Part shown: positions 47,993 through 56,969 of the stretch, piece after piece | Layout of the letters: each line of letters begins with the position of its first letter | Numbering within the stretch: the first letter of the stretch is position 1 | Translations under genes and position numbers: made by a program | NCBI RefSeq assembly: GCF_028618555.1 | Contig: NZ_JAQITD010000010.1 | Span: 1 to 64,000 of the forward strand | Direction: 5' to 3' | DNA from: Bartonella sp. CM31XJBT | GTDB taxonomy: Bacteria > Pseudomonadota > Alphaproteobacteria > Rhizobiales > Rhizobiaceae | Length of the DNA: 64,000 nt | The notes under the pieces: generated by a model | What the model was told of the DNA's origin: nothing | Seen by the model: only the letters and a program-made list of their open reading frames with translations | Database searches by the model: none

Positions 47993-50524
47993 ATGATGAG
48001 ATATGAGAAAGCAGAAGCAATGAATGTAGATTTTGCTGATGGTGAAATCTTGTCTATAAGATCTGTACAACTTGCAGCTGCTTTTGATCATAAAAATGAT
48101 GCAATTTATGCTGCTGCTGAATTGCTTGTGCAGGTTGGTGCAGTTGATAAGTGTTATCTGGCAAGCATGCTTGCACGTGAAGAAACAACCAATACTTGGC
48201 TTGGAAATGGTATAGCCATTCCTCATGGTATGGCTGAAAATCGTGATTTAATTATCAAGGATGCTGTTGCTGTTATACAGGTTCCTGCTGGTGTTGAGTG
48301 GCAGGATGGCAAGAAAGCATATTTGGTTATTGCCATTGCAGCGTGTCCAGATCGCTATAGAGAAATTTGTAAAAAATTGACGTCTCTTTTATTTGATAAA
48401 AAACAGCTTGAAGTACTTGCAACCACTATGGACAAACAACAAATTGTTACAACTTTGTTTGACCAAAATATGAAGATAGAAAAAACTTTTATTGGTGACC
48501 TTTCTGTGTGTCAGGAATGGACTTTAGATTATCCAAGTGGTCTCCATGCACGACCAGCTTCTCTTTGGGTTGATTTTGCGAAAAAGGCTCAAAGTTCCAT
48601 CAGAGTTCGCCATGGTCAATATACCGTTGAAATGAAAAATTTGGTTGGTTTATTGCAATTAGGAGCAAAAAACGGTGATGTTCTGATTTTTTCTACAGAT
48701 GCTTCAGAAGGAGCACAACTTCTCAATGATGCCATTGCTATTGCAAAAAAAGTGAGTATTAGTGAAAAATGCTTGATGAAAGCAATGGAATCTCAAACAA
48801 AGGCTTTTCATGGTTGGTATCCACGCTCTATGCAAAAAGGCATTTCTGGTGTTGGAGCGAGTTCAGGATTAGCATTTGGTAAGATTTTTGTTTTAAGGCA
48901 AAATGATATTTCCATAATAGACCAGCCAATTGATTTTGCAGCTGGTGCAGCATGTCTTGAAAATGCTCTTACAAAAACAAAACATAAAATGGCATCTGTA
49001 ATTTCTGATATTACAGTGCGTATGGGAGCAGATTCTGCTGCAATTTTTTCTGCGCAAATGGTTTTGCTTGAAGATGAAAATTTAATAGCTCAAGCTTGTC
49101 GTTTTATAGCGGAAGGTCATGGTGTCGCTTGGTCTTGGGATAGAGCGGTTCGTCAATTTTCAGATATGTTTTTTAAGGTAGATAATCCTTTGTTAGCAGC
49201 ACGTGCTGTTAATTTAGTTGATGTTGGTCGACGTGTTTTAGGTGAAATCAATCCATCCTATAGATCGTTCTTTTTAAATGATATTCCACATGGTGTAATT
49301 CTGGTTACAAATGACCTTTCTCCTTCTGATGTAGCACAACTTGATTGTACAAGGGTAAAAGGATTAGCAACAGCATGGGGAGGTCCATTATCTCATACAG
49401 CTATTTTGGCGCGTACTCTTGGTATTCCAATGGTTGTTGCTACAGGTGATGATATTTTAGCGATTCAGTCTGATATTCAGGCTATTATTGATGGCGATAA
49501 CGGGTTTATTTACCTTGATCCTACGCTTGAAGACGTTGAAGATGCTCAAAGGCATATTGATACTGTTGCGCAAAAACGTGTCAGTGAAATAAGTGCGTGT
49601 AGATTACCAGCGCAAACGATAGATGGTCAAAGAATTCGTATCATGGCCAATGTCAACTACGCAAATCAGGTTCCTGTTGCGCTTGATTTGGGGGCTGAAG
49701 GTGTTGGACTCATGCGCACGGAATTTTTGTTTTTAGAGAATCCACATATTCCGGATGAAGAGCTACAATTTAATATATATCGGACGATGATTACAGCTGT
49801 AGGAGATAAGCCATTAATTATTCGTGCACTTGATATTGGTGGGGATAAACAGGTTACGCATTTACATTTATCTAAAGAGGACAATCCTTTTTTAGGTGTT
49901 CGAGGAACGCGGCTTTTGTTACGTCGACGTGATCTTTTGGTGCCTCAATTACGTGCTTTATATCGAGCAGCAAAAGAGGGCGGAGATCTATGGATTGTGT
50001 TTCCGATGGTCATGTCTGTTTCAGAGATTGTCGCTATAAAAAAGATTGCAGAGGAAATCCGCAACGATATTGATGCACCAAAATTAAAACTTGGTATTAT
50101 GATCGAAGTTCCAGCAGCGGCCATTATGGCAGATGTATTGAGCGCCCATGTTGATTTTTTTTCAATTGGAACCAATGACCTAACACAGTATACAATGGCT
50201 GTTGATCGGCAAAATCCGTACCTTGTGTCTGAAGCTGATAGCCTTGATCCAGCAGTTTTGCGTATGATTTATCAGACTATTCAGGGAGCTGCACAACATA
50301 AGTGTTGGGTTAGTGTATGTGGTGGTATGGCTGGAGATCCTTTTGGTGCAATGATTTTGACTGGATTGGGAATTAATGAGCTTTCTATGATATCTTGCGA
50401 TATTTCTCCAGTAAAGGCGTGTTTACAGACTCATAGTTTTGAAGATATGAAAATTTTAGCACAAAAAGCATTACAATGTGAAACTGCACGAGCTGTACGT
50501 GCTCTAAGCAAGGATATAAGGTGA
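47993..50524 (+). CDS. fruB: PTS multiphosphoryl transfer protein: EIIA-HPr-enzyme I fusion
   Basis: Three phosphotransferase modules in one chain of about 843 residues. EIIA (fructose/mannitol type) has TNTWLGNGIAIPHGMA with the phospho-His; HPr has DYPSGLHARPASLW with its His15 equivalent; enzyme I has GLATAWGGPLSHTAILAR (active His), GLMRTEFLFL and the PEP-binding C-terminal barrel ending at CGGMAGDP. It transfers phosphate from PEP to HPr and on to EIIA. This architecture is FruB-like; alphaproteobacteria usually carry the separate nitrogen PTS. No fruK or fruA (EIIBC) is nearby. I chose ATG at 47993 (GAGG upstream); 47948 and 48020 are alternatives. Confidence 0.88.
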   Translation: MMRYEKAEAMNVDFADGEILSIRSVQLAAAFDHKNDAIYAAAELLVQVGAVDKCYLASMLAREETTNTWLGNGIAIPHGMAENRDLIIKDAVAVIQVPAGVEWQDGKKAYLVIAIAACPDRYREICKKLTSLLFDKKQLEVLATTMDKQQIVTTLFDQNMKIEKTFIGDLSVCQEWTLDYPSGLHARPASLWVDFAKKAQSSIRVRHGQYTVEMKNLVGLLQLGAKNGDVLIFSTDASEGAQLLNDAIAIAKKVSISEKCLMKAMESQTKAFHGWYPRSMQKGISGVGASSGLAFGKIFVLRQNDISIIDQPIDFAAGAACLENALTKTKHKMASVISDITVRMGADSAAIFSAQMVLLEDENLIAQACRFIAEGHGVAWSWDRAVRQFSDMFFKVDNPLLAARAVNLVDVGRRVLGEINPSYRSFFLNDIPHGVILVTNDLSPSDVAQLDCTRVKGLATAWGGPLSHTAILARTLGIPMVVATGDDILAIQSDIQAIIDGDNGFIYLDPTLEDVEDAQRHIDTVAQKRVSEISACRLPAQTIDGQRIRIMANVNYANQVPVALDLGAEGVGLMRTEFLFLENPHIPDEELQFNIYRTMITAVGDKPLIIRALDIGGDKQVTHLHLSKEDNPFLGVRGTRLLLRRRDLLVPQLRALYRAAKEGGDLWIVFPMVMSVSEIVAIKKIAEEIRNDIDAPKLKLGIMIEVPAAAIMADVLSAHVDFFSIGTNDLTQYTMAVDRQNPYLVSEADSLDPAVLRMIYQTIQGAAQHKCWVSVCGGMAGDPFGAMILTGLGINELSMISCDISPVKACLQTHSFEDMKILAQKALQCETARAVRALSKDIR

Positions 50525-51059
50525 TAGAGAACATTAAGGGGAAAAAACGAGCTCATTTTTCAGACTAATCAGATCTTTAGTGTTGTAAAACATTATCCTT
50601 TAGGACAATTATAAGCAGCATATTAATTTGTAATGGTAATTTATCGTGTTACATAATGAGAGCCTTAAATATTGTAGGGTTTTCTCGTTTTAAATTTCTC
50701 TATATTAAATTAATAAAAATTATTCTTTTATACATTACAAAGAGGAGTAATGTATGGATAAAAACACTCTAAGAAAGAATAAATGCCTTTTATGCATTCT
50801 CTCAAATCGCAATGGATGTTGTAATATTAGGTGATAAATAGCGTGATGGTACTTGGCTTTTACTTTTTATTTAAGGAAAGATGATGCTATCCAATAGATT
50901 TTATACCATTCATAGACACCGTATGAGGTAGATGTGACAAGCTTTAAGAGATGTTTTTTAACAAACGTGTGGATGAGAAAGAAAATAGTATTTTTAGAGT
51001 ATTCTGTTTTGTTATGAGACCATATCCCACTTAAAGAATGCGATAATCAAAAGTATGAA

Positions 51060-51170
51060 GTAATACGTAATCTCTTTTAAATAATAGAGATTACTTTAGA
51101 TATTTTGAAAACTGTAAAGCTGAATTTAAAAGCATATGGTAAAAATGAAAACAGGTTTGCATTTTTATGA
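51060..51170 (+). repeat. Degenerate repeat related to the 28.6 kb inverted-repeat arm
   Basis: TTTAAATAATAGAGATTACT, TTTAGATATTTTG and GTAAAGCTGAATTTAAAAGC align with the minus strand of about 28600-28690, with scattered differences. Confidence 0.45.
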
Positions 51171-51360
51171 TTTTGTATTTGACCAAAATGACTATTTTTT
51201 CATTTCAGAAAATAAGATATATTCATACATATTAAATTAAAAATGCAAAGGTTTTTTTTGTCTGAATTTTATTTTCTTTAGTATCAACTAAATATAGAAG
51301 TGTGAAATTGAATAGAGGATTTAGAGTAGGGCTTATTCTGTAATCCTATGAAAGAGGAAA

Positions 51361-51560
51361 CTGACACCATCACACTATTTTACAGCCCTCAATGTTGCAA
51401 GAATTCGTGCTATTTGAAAAAATACATAAGAGGCACTTATCCTCTCTTAAAATGTTCTTCCTCCACATACCATCCCCGCTTATGACGTATAAACGATAAT
51501 TTATTATTATAAATCAATATTTATATATTATCTGAAACATAAAAGTGATTAGCAGGTAGA
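51361..51560 (+). repeat. Degenerate dispersed repeat, copy 3
   Basis: Shares CCTCAATGTTGCAAG, CCCCGCTTATGACGTATAAA and an AT-rich end with the repeats at 4958-5210 and 34660-34870. Integrase coding sequence is not visible in this copy. Confidence 0.45.
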
Positions 51561-52028
51561 TCTCATTTCAAGAGAGAGTTGTTTGTAATCAAAGTTACAG
51601 TGATTAAGTATTTTCATCCTTGGAGGCAAGAAGAAGGTTGAAAACGATTTTTATTGAAATGAAATTTATTATCTGAATAAACAATTTTAATATTATATAT
51701 ATAAGAAGTTCATATCGTTATTATTCTATTTATTATTAGGGTAATCAATGGTGTTAAGTGAGAGATATTTAATTATTTGGTTATGCAAAACCATGGACTG
51801 TATGCCAATTTTAAGAGAAGTATTTTTTTGTGAAGCAGAAAGTGCGTAAATGAGTATGAAAATTTATAACTGGTGACAATCTTTTTATTCCCATTATTGT
51901 ATTCTACAAACCTATCCACGAAAAAAGTTTTTTCCTAAAAAGAAGGGATGTGCTTGTTATTCAACAGATATAAGCTCTTACTTTAATAAATGAATTTATT
52001 TTTTGGGTTTTGAATGTATAGTTTAGAC

Positions 52029-52056
52029 TTGCACGTTATTTCTTTCTGGGTATAGT
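52029..52056 (+). promoter_or_regulatory. Predicted promoter of tRNA-Ser(GGA)
   Basis: TTGCAC (52029-52034), 16-base spacer, TATAGT (52051-52056), ending 10 bases before the tRNA 5' end. Confidence 0.6.
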
Positions 52057-52066
52057 GCAAACTTCT

Positions 52067-52156
52067 GGAGAGGTGGCCGAGTGGTTGAAGGCGCACGCCT
52101 GGAACGCGTGTATATGGGAAACCATATCGAGGGTTCGAATCCCTCTCTCTCCGCCA
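52067..52156 (+). tRNA. tRNA-Ser(GGA)
   Basis: 90-nt class II tRNA: acceptor GGAGAGG against CTCTCTCC, D-arm GGCCGAGTGGTTGAAGGC, anticodon arm CACGC-CTGGAAC-GCGTG with anticodon GGA, long variable arm, GGTTCGAATCC, and an encoded CCA. It borders the accessory region to its right. Confidence 0.95.
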
Positions 52157-52618
52157 TTAATTTAAAACGAACTTTCATATGCTTGATATGACATAGTTTA
52201 AAAAGCTCAGCATTTGCAGGATTTTTTGCTGTTGCAATTGACCAGTTCGCGCCAATCTATGCCTGTCATTATGTACACCTAGAAATTGCTGTTGAATTTC
52301 CATGAATTTTACACTTTTTAAGCTCCTCTCCTCTCGATCTTGAGATAACCTGATCTAGCATAAACGATCTCTTCAAATATCATTAAAGGATTTTTGCCAT
52401 TATCACTAACTTCTGGTAGAGCTTTTAGAATTAATGGTGATCATAGTGCTATTTGCAATTTCGTTGCTTAACGGGCTATCCACATGAGAGGTAACAAACA
52501 CCTCAGCTTTTCTCACGCAATGTGCTTATTTAAAATTAATGTCATGAATATTTGTACAAAATTTTTATCTATACGATAATCAAAAAAAGGCTGACGTAAT
52601 ATAATAATTGAATATCAT
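52157..52618. other. Decayed accessory sequence beside tRNA-Ser(GGA)
   Basis: On the minus strand, protein-like fragments appear: LPEVSDNGKNPLMIFEEIVY followed by ARSGYLKIERRGA and a stop (about 52320-52430), then MTGIDWRELVNCNSKK ending in a stop (about 52220-52275). They look like the tail of one gene and the start of the next, in phage-like spacing, but I cannot name the family. Confidence 0.35.
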
Positions 52619-53869
52619 TCATGCGGCGCTTTCTTTTATCTTTAAGCTTTGTATGTAAATAGATAGTCCGTGCAAAATAAATAAAGGGGCGCAAAAGCCT
52701 ATAAATACACATAGGACGTATAATATAGAAAATGAAAAAAATTTTCCTGCATATAAAAGCACAATAGAGAATAAAGCTGTTATGATGCGTACACTGGCAT
52801 CGCCTGCCAAAATCACCTCGGCTAAATTTTCATTAGGTGTGATAGCTTGTCCAATTGTTATTCCCGATATCCTAAAATAAAATTGCCCAATACCTAATAA
52901 AAACCCCATAATATAAAGGGAATATTGAGTAAAATTTAAATATAAAACAAAAGAGATTGCGATCACGGCAAATGCCGGTGCCCCCCATACAAAAAAACGA
53001 ATTAAAGATGGAAATTTCTGTAAATAATAAGATGAGATAAGACCATTGATCACAAAACCCAGTGCTGACAAAGCAAAAATAGAATTTTGAATAGCTGTAA
53101 ATTTTATATTATCTGATGTTATAGAAGCAAGCACAAGTGGCAATAAAACAATAGGCCCCGTATAGAGAGAATTATTCAAAATACGATTAATCGTTAAAAA
53201 ACGCAACGCAGAAATCCGCCAAAGGCACCTGAACCCAACTCCATAAGCTTTTTGAGATGGCTTTTTTAATAGCTCTTTTGCTCTGTTTAGTTGTTGTATA
53301 GACTTTATACGAAACCATAAGCAGGCATTCAAAAGATAGATAAATACAATAAAGGCTATAGCTATTTTGTGCCCCAAATGCGCAATTATAAAATATATAA
53401 GCAATGGGGATATAATAACAAAAAACTGACAGCAACTAGTGTAAAATGCAAAAATTCCAGCTTTTTGTTTGGGAGCTGGAACCAGCTGATTCAAGGCACT
53501 ATTGTTATTTGGGTTATCAGCCCCCATCAAGAGAGCAAGTAAAAAAAATACAAATAAAATAAGTACTGGATTGTTCATAAATAATAAGAAAGACAATAAA
53601 CAAGCGCAAGTAATTTGACTATAAAACCCAATTATAAAGCCTTGATAGTGCGCCAACACGTTTCCCAAACATAAGCCAGCAATTCCAATTGCGATTAAAT
53701 TAACGACATTTAAAGTAGCAGACGCTTCTCCTGTTGTATCTTGGAATTGTAACAAAGAAAGGCCAATAGATAATACACCACTAGCACAAAAACTCGTCAA
53801 ACAACCAATCACAATCATAAGAAAAACAGAATTACGCAATAGCCTCTTTCCTTTTAAACAGAGACTCAA
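52619..53869 (-). CDS. MFS transporter (last gene of the decaying cluster)
   Basis: 416 residues, about 12 hydrophobic segments, with the central loop at about residues 195-215 separating two six-helix halves. The FLLALLMGADNPNNNSALNQL region is MFS-like. No signature of sugar or drug subfamilies stands out; it may be an exporter. Its start overlaps the preceding ORF by 38 bases, so it belongs to the same minus-strand transcript. It is markedly AT-rich compared with the ATP-grasp and MFS genes at the head of the operon. Confidence 0.8.
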   Translation of the reverse strand: MSLCLKGKRLLRNSVFLMIVIGCLTSFCASGVLSIGLSLLQFQDTTGEASATLNVVNLIAIGIAGLCLGNVLAHYQGFIIGFYSQITCACLLSFLLFMNNPVLILFVFFLLALLMGADNPNNNSALNQLVPAPKQKAGIFAFYTSCCQFFVIISPLLIYFIIAHLGHKIAIAFIVFIYLLNACLWFRIKSIQQLNRAKELLKKPSQKAYGVGFRCLWRISALRFLTINRILNNSLYTGPIVLLPLVLASITSDNIKFTAIQNSIFALSALGFVINGLISSYYLQKFPSLIRFFVWGAPAFAVIAISFVLYLNFTQYSLYIMGFLLGIGQFYFRISGITIGQAITPNENLAEVILAGDASVRIITALFSIVLLYAGKFFSFSILYVLCVFIGFCAPLFILHGLSIYIQSLKIKESAA

Positions 53870-54208
53870 GCCATTTTATGATTTTCTCCATTGTCGAATA
53901 TGGTTCGGTACTAAATTCCAGTTTTTCATAAAAGTTTAGTTCAAATGCGTTATAGGCACTTATTTTTTGAAAGTCATCTGTCAGCATGAATTCTATACTT
54001 GGCAACGTTGTACCCATAGATTGAGATAAATAATAGGAAATTACTTTCCAATACATATAGGTATGCTCTCTTGCCAAATAATTTTCCAAGGCATATTTCA
54101 AGTGACAACCACTTAAAAGATATTTCGGACAATGGTGCAACGGATAATAAATACAAATAGCACCGGCTTCGTGTCCGGGACAAGAAGAAATATTAATATT
54201 TTTATCAT
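53832..54208 (-). pseudogene. Unknown cluster gene with a single apparent frameshift near its start
   Basis: The open part runs from about codon 8 to its stop at 53832: SSCPGHEAGAICIYY, PLHHCPKYLLSGCHLKYALE, and a polar end LESLFKRKEAIA. In that frame the only upstream stop-free starts are poor (TTG at 54140). An ATG at 54208, overlapping the previous gene's TGA as ATGA, reads MIKILI and then runs out of frame. One extra T in the T-run at about 54187-54190 would join it to the rest, giving a 125-residue protein. Unknown family; rich in Cys and His near the N-terminus. It could be a recent mutation or a sequencing error. Confidence 0.55.
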
Positions 54209-54640
54209 TTCATAATATTATAAAAACGCTCAGTGAGCAGATCTTCCAAATTTAGTCTAGTCACAACAAGATTGGTTGCTAATTTTTGAGAGACATGAGA
54301 CCAAGCCAATCTTACTACTAAAGTTCCAATAACCTTTAAGTCAGATTCTGGATAAGCTTTTTTAAAATTTTCCACCCATATGTCTCTGTGACATATAATA
54401 ATTGGCTCATCTCGTCTGAATGAACAAGATGTAATTCTAAACCAATATTATCACAAAGTTTTGAGCTCTTGAATTCTCCGTATCCTAATCTGGTATTCTT
54501 AAATCATCATAGGAACTAAGAATTTTTAAGTATTCCAACTTTTATTAAACTTTGTAACAATCTATTGGAATCTCCCCTTCACTGACTTCGACAATTATTT
54601 TCTCACCACTACAAGAACAAAAAATTATCTTTGAATTTGT
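54205..54640 (-). pseudogene. Heavily decayed cluster gene
   Basis: Minus-strand fragments in different frames read KIIFCSCSGEKIIVEV, then SEGEIPIDCYKV and tandem TAA stops, KLEYLKILSSYDDLRIPD, LGYGEFKSSKLCDNIGLELH, then after a shift DEPIIICHRDIWVENFKKAY and the intact end LVVTRLNLEDLLTERFYNIM. At least two frameshifts and two stops. Family not recognised. Its stop overlaps the start of the next gene, showing former translational coupling. Confidence 0.55.
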
Positions 54641-55040
54641 TTATTTTTAGAAAAAAAATGAGCAACACTCTTTCTTAACTAAAAGAAACACGCTCTCTAC
54701 CTTTTTCTTTATGATTATCAAAAACCTATCCCGTTATAATTTAACCATCCATTATTAGGAGAATATTCTGCGTTTAGCCTAATAAACTGTTATAATCAAT
54801 GTTTCTCTCTGTTCTAAAAATCAGCGTTTTTTCTCCTAGAGATACTCATAATTTCTGTACAATCTTTCCCAAAAAGGCCCCCCTAAACATTGCTATTAAC
54901 ATGATCATCCTGAGAAGTTTTATACATACACACTGCATTCTATGTATTTTTTGGAAAATCCCTTTGAATCTCTATCGAGCCTTGTTTTGGCAGCAACATT
55001 TTGAATATATCATAAATATTTTTATTTAATTTTAGAAAAC
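54641..55040. other. Debris between two pseudogenes of the cluster
   Basis: Minus-strand fragments such as LPKQGSIEIQRDFPKNT and LNAEYSPNNGWLNYNGIGF look like remains of a coding sequence, but stops are frequent and no family is recognisable. Confidence 0.3.
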
Positions 55041-55740
55041 TTAGTCATTATCGTGTTTCATTAGATGATATGAGCAAGGTAGGGATTCAATAGTGTTGTC
55101 TTGCAGAAAATATTGCGTCCATTCTCTATTTTGGAGTTTGCTATATTTTCTTAAAAAAGGAGATTTTGTGATAATATCAAAAGGTTCAGGCCTTTTTCCT
55201 ACAACGAGAATACATTTTGTTCTGTAGAGAGAAGACTTAGAAAAAACACTTAAGCTGGAAAGTTAACATAAATATAGAACTTACTTAATTCTGTTTATAT
55301 GAGACGGGACATTGCAAGCTATAAACATAGGTTCGCCATGAAAGCAGAACTCTCATAGATGATTGTACATATTTTTTTGTATATGCTTAGGTCACTCTCG
55401 GTTGTCAAAAGCTCGCAAACTTTTAAGTGTAGACCAGAATTTTTCTCTATAAACTTCGATACTTTGTATGGGGGCAGGCTCCTCGAATGCAACAAAAGAT
55501 GTGTTCTTTCCAAAACTTTTATAATTATCGCAATAAGTTATCAGGTCTTCCATTATATTTTTTGAGGTCAGCTTGTTGTAGAACCCAAATCTAAGCATAT
55601 TTTTTGAGTATCCATTTACACCGAATAGGCAGAAAAGGCCTAATTGTGTTATTCATGGTTGCATTGAATTCTTTAAAAATGACTTGCTTCCATTTTTAAT
55701 ATTTGTCTATATTTTCAATTATTTGCGCTTCTGAATCCAT
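55041..55740 (-). pseudogene. YqcI/YcgG-family gene, inactivated
   Basis: Starts at ATG 55740 with GGGAAG 4 bases upstream (MDSEAQIIENIDKY, then a stop). Later fragments, in several frames, follow the family in order: GLFCLFGVNGYSKNMLRFGF, then SFGKNTSFVAFEEPAPIQS and EVYREKFWSTLKSLRAFD, then (after a stop where Trp is expected) EFCFHGEPMFIACNVPSH, and a C-terminal part ending SLPCSYHLMKHDND. Family members include the heme-dependent guanidino N-hydroxylase GntA of guanitoxin synthesis. It begins 23 bases after the ATP-grasp gene. Non-functional as it stands. Confidence 0.7.
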
Positions 55741-55763
55741 TTTTTCTTCCCAATTGCTATATT

Positions 55764-56969
55764 TTATAAGAAATTGCTACGAATGATCCTCTCCAAAGCT
55801 GATAATTCATCATCACTGTGTCCCCAAATTGCTATAATAGCTGGGCAGGTATTTAAATCGATGGTTAGGGGGAGGAGCTCGTTTTCTTTAAAAAAGAGCG
55901 TAAAATGAACCACATTTTCCCAAGAATGAAGCTTTTGCCGCCATACGTTAACATCTTTTATAATATGACCGTCGATCTCGTTGATAAGGAAGATAATACG
56001 CCCTTTTTTCTTAAAGCGACTTGGGGTTTGCGAAAACACGCCTGCAATAAGGTTAACGGAGCTTTCAAGTAAACCATCTTCATAGCAATGCGCGAACAAG
56101 GTGGGTGCAATTCCTCCGTGGAGGCGGGCTCCTACTTCGATCATCACTGGACCACGAGCTGTTTGCATGATTTCCATATGCGCAGGTCCATATTCAATCC
56201 CCAGTGCGCGAATGCATTGTTTTGCATAAGAGATAAGAGGGGCATAAGAGGGATCTTGAGCATCAAGCACATCAAGCGATTCATAAACAAAAGCACTTCC
56301 ATTATGAATACCTTTTTTATACCGCGATAAAGCACATATCTTTATAGCCTCTCCATTTACAACGGCGTCGACGATGTATTCCTCTCCCTCCAATCTTTCT
56401 TGGAGCAAATAGGCCTCGTTAGGTGCGCCAAAAATATTTTTTTTCTTCCAGTCGATTTCAGAGGTCCACGTTACTACTTCCTCAAGATTAGAGAAAAACA
56501 AAACACCATCACTCCCTGCAGAATCATTTGGCTTTACCACATAGCCGCTGTGGCTTTCAAAACCATCGAGAGTACAATCGTTTTTTGTAAGAATTTTTGA
56601 TCGGATGTAAGATAAACCATTTTCACAAAGGCGTTTTTGCATCGCTGCTTTTTTCCGTCGCCAATCGGTAGTCAAGGGGTTATTCCCAAGACAACCATAA
56701 TAAGCCGCCAATTGCTCTGCACAATAGATACCTCTTTCGGCACCCGCTATTACAGCCTCTATCGTGCCGATAGGAAAGCGTTTCTTTATCTCATCTACAC
56801 TATGAAGCTTCGCTTCTGCCATGCCCTTTCCCTGATAAGAAAGCATAAAGTGTGAAAAAGGAGCTGCTTGAGAGACAACACCATAACAAGCATAGCCTAA
56901 TTTTTGCAAAGCAGGGCCATAGAGGGCACCCGTGGAGAAAGGGTCGACAATAAGAATAGGTTTTCTCAT
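55764..56969 (-). CDS. ATP-grasp ligase (possible amino-acid/peptide ligase)
   Basis: 401 residues with an ATP-grasp core: VVKPNDSAGSDGVLFF (nucleotide-binding Lys and glycine loop, about 145-160), LLQERLEGEEYIVDAVVNGE (about 195-215), and VMIEVGARLHGGIAPTLF (metal-binding Glu and Arg, about 277-295). The N-terminal preATP-grasp part begins PILIVDPFSTGALYGPAL. The EVGARLHGG form resembles BacD-like L-amino-acid ligases and other carboxylate-amine ligases of natural-product pathways. Substrate unknown. It overlaps the upstream MFS gene by 4 bases. More GC-rich by eye than its neighbours downstream, suggesting acquisition. Confidence 0.82.
   Translation of the reverse strand: MRKPILIVDPFSTGALYGPALQKLGYACYGVVSQAAPFSHFMLSYQGKGMAEAKLHSVDEIKKRFPIGTIEAVIAGAERGIYCAEQLAAYYGCLGNNPLTTDWRRKKAAMQKRLCENGLSYIRSKILTKNDCTLDGFESHSGYVVKPNDSAGSDGVLFFSNLEEVVTWTSEIDWKKKNIFGAPNEAYLLQERLEGEEYIVDAVVNGEAIKICALSRYKKGIHNGSAFVYESLDVLDAQDPSYAPLISYAKQCIRALGIEYGPAHMEIMQTARGPVMIEVGARLHGGIAPTLFAHCYEDGLLESSVNLIAGVFSQTPSRFKKKGRIIFLINEIDGHIIKDVNVWRQKLHSWENVVHFTLFFKENELLPLTIDLNTCPAIIAIWGHSDDELSALERIIRSNFL

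Larger units (their letters stand above)
50525..52028. other. 1.5-kb non-coding region between the PTS gene and tRNA-Ser(GGA)
   Basis: No gene-like frame. It contains two degenerate repeat copies (described separately). No trace of fruK or fruA was recognised. Confidence 0.45.
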
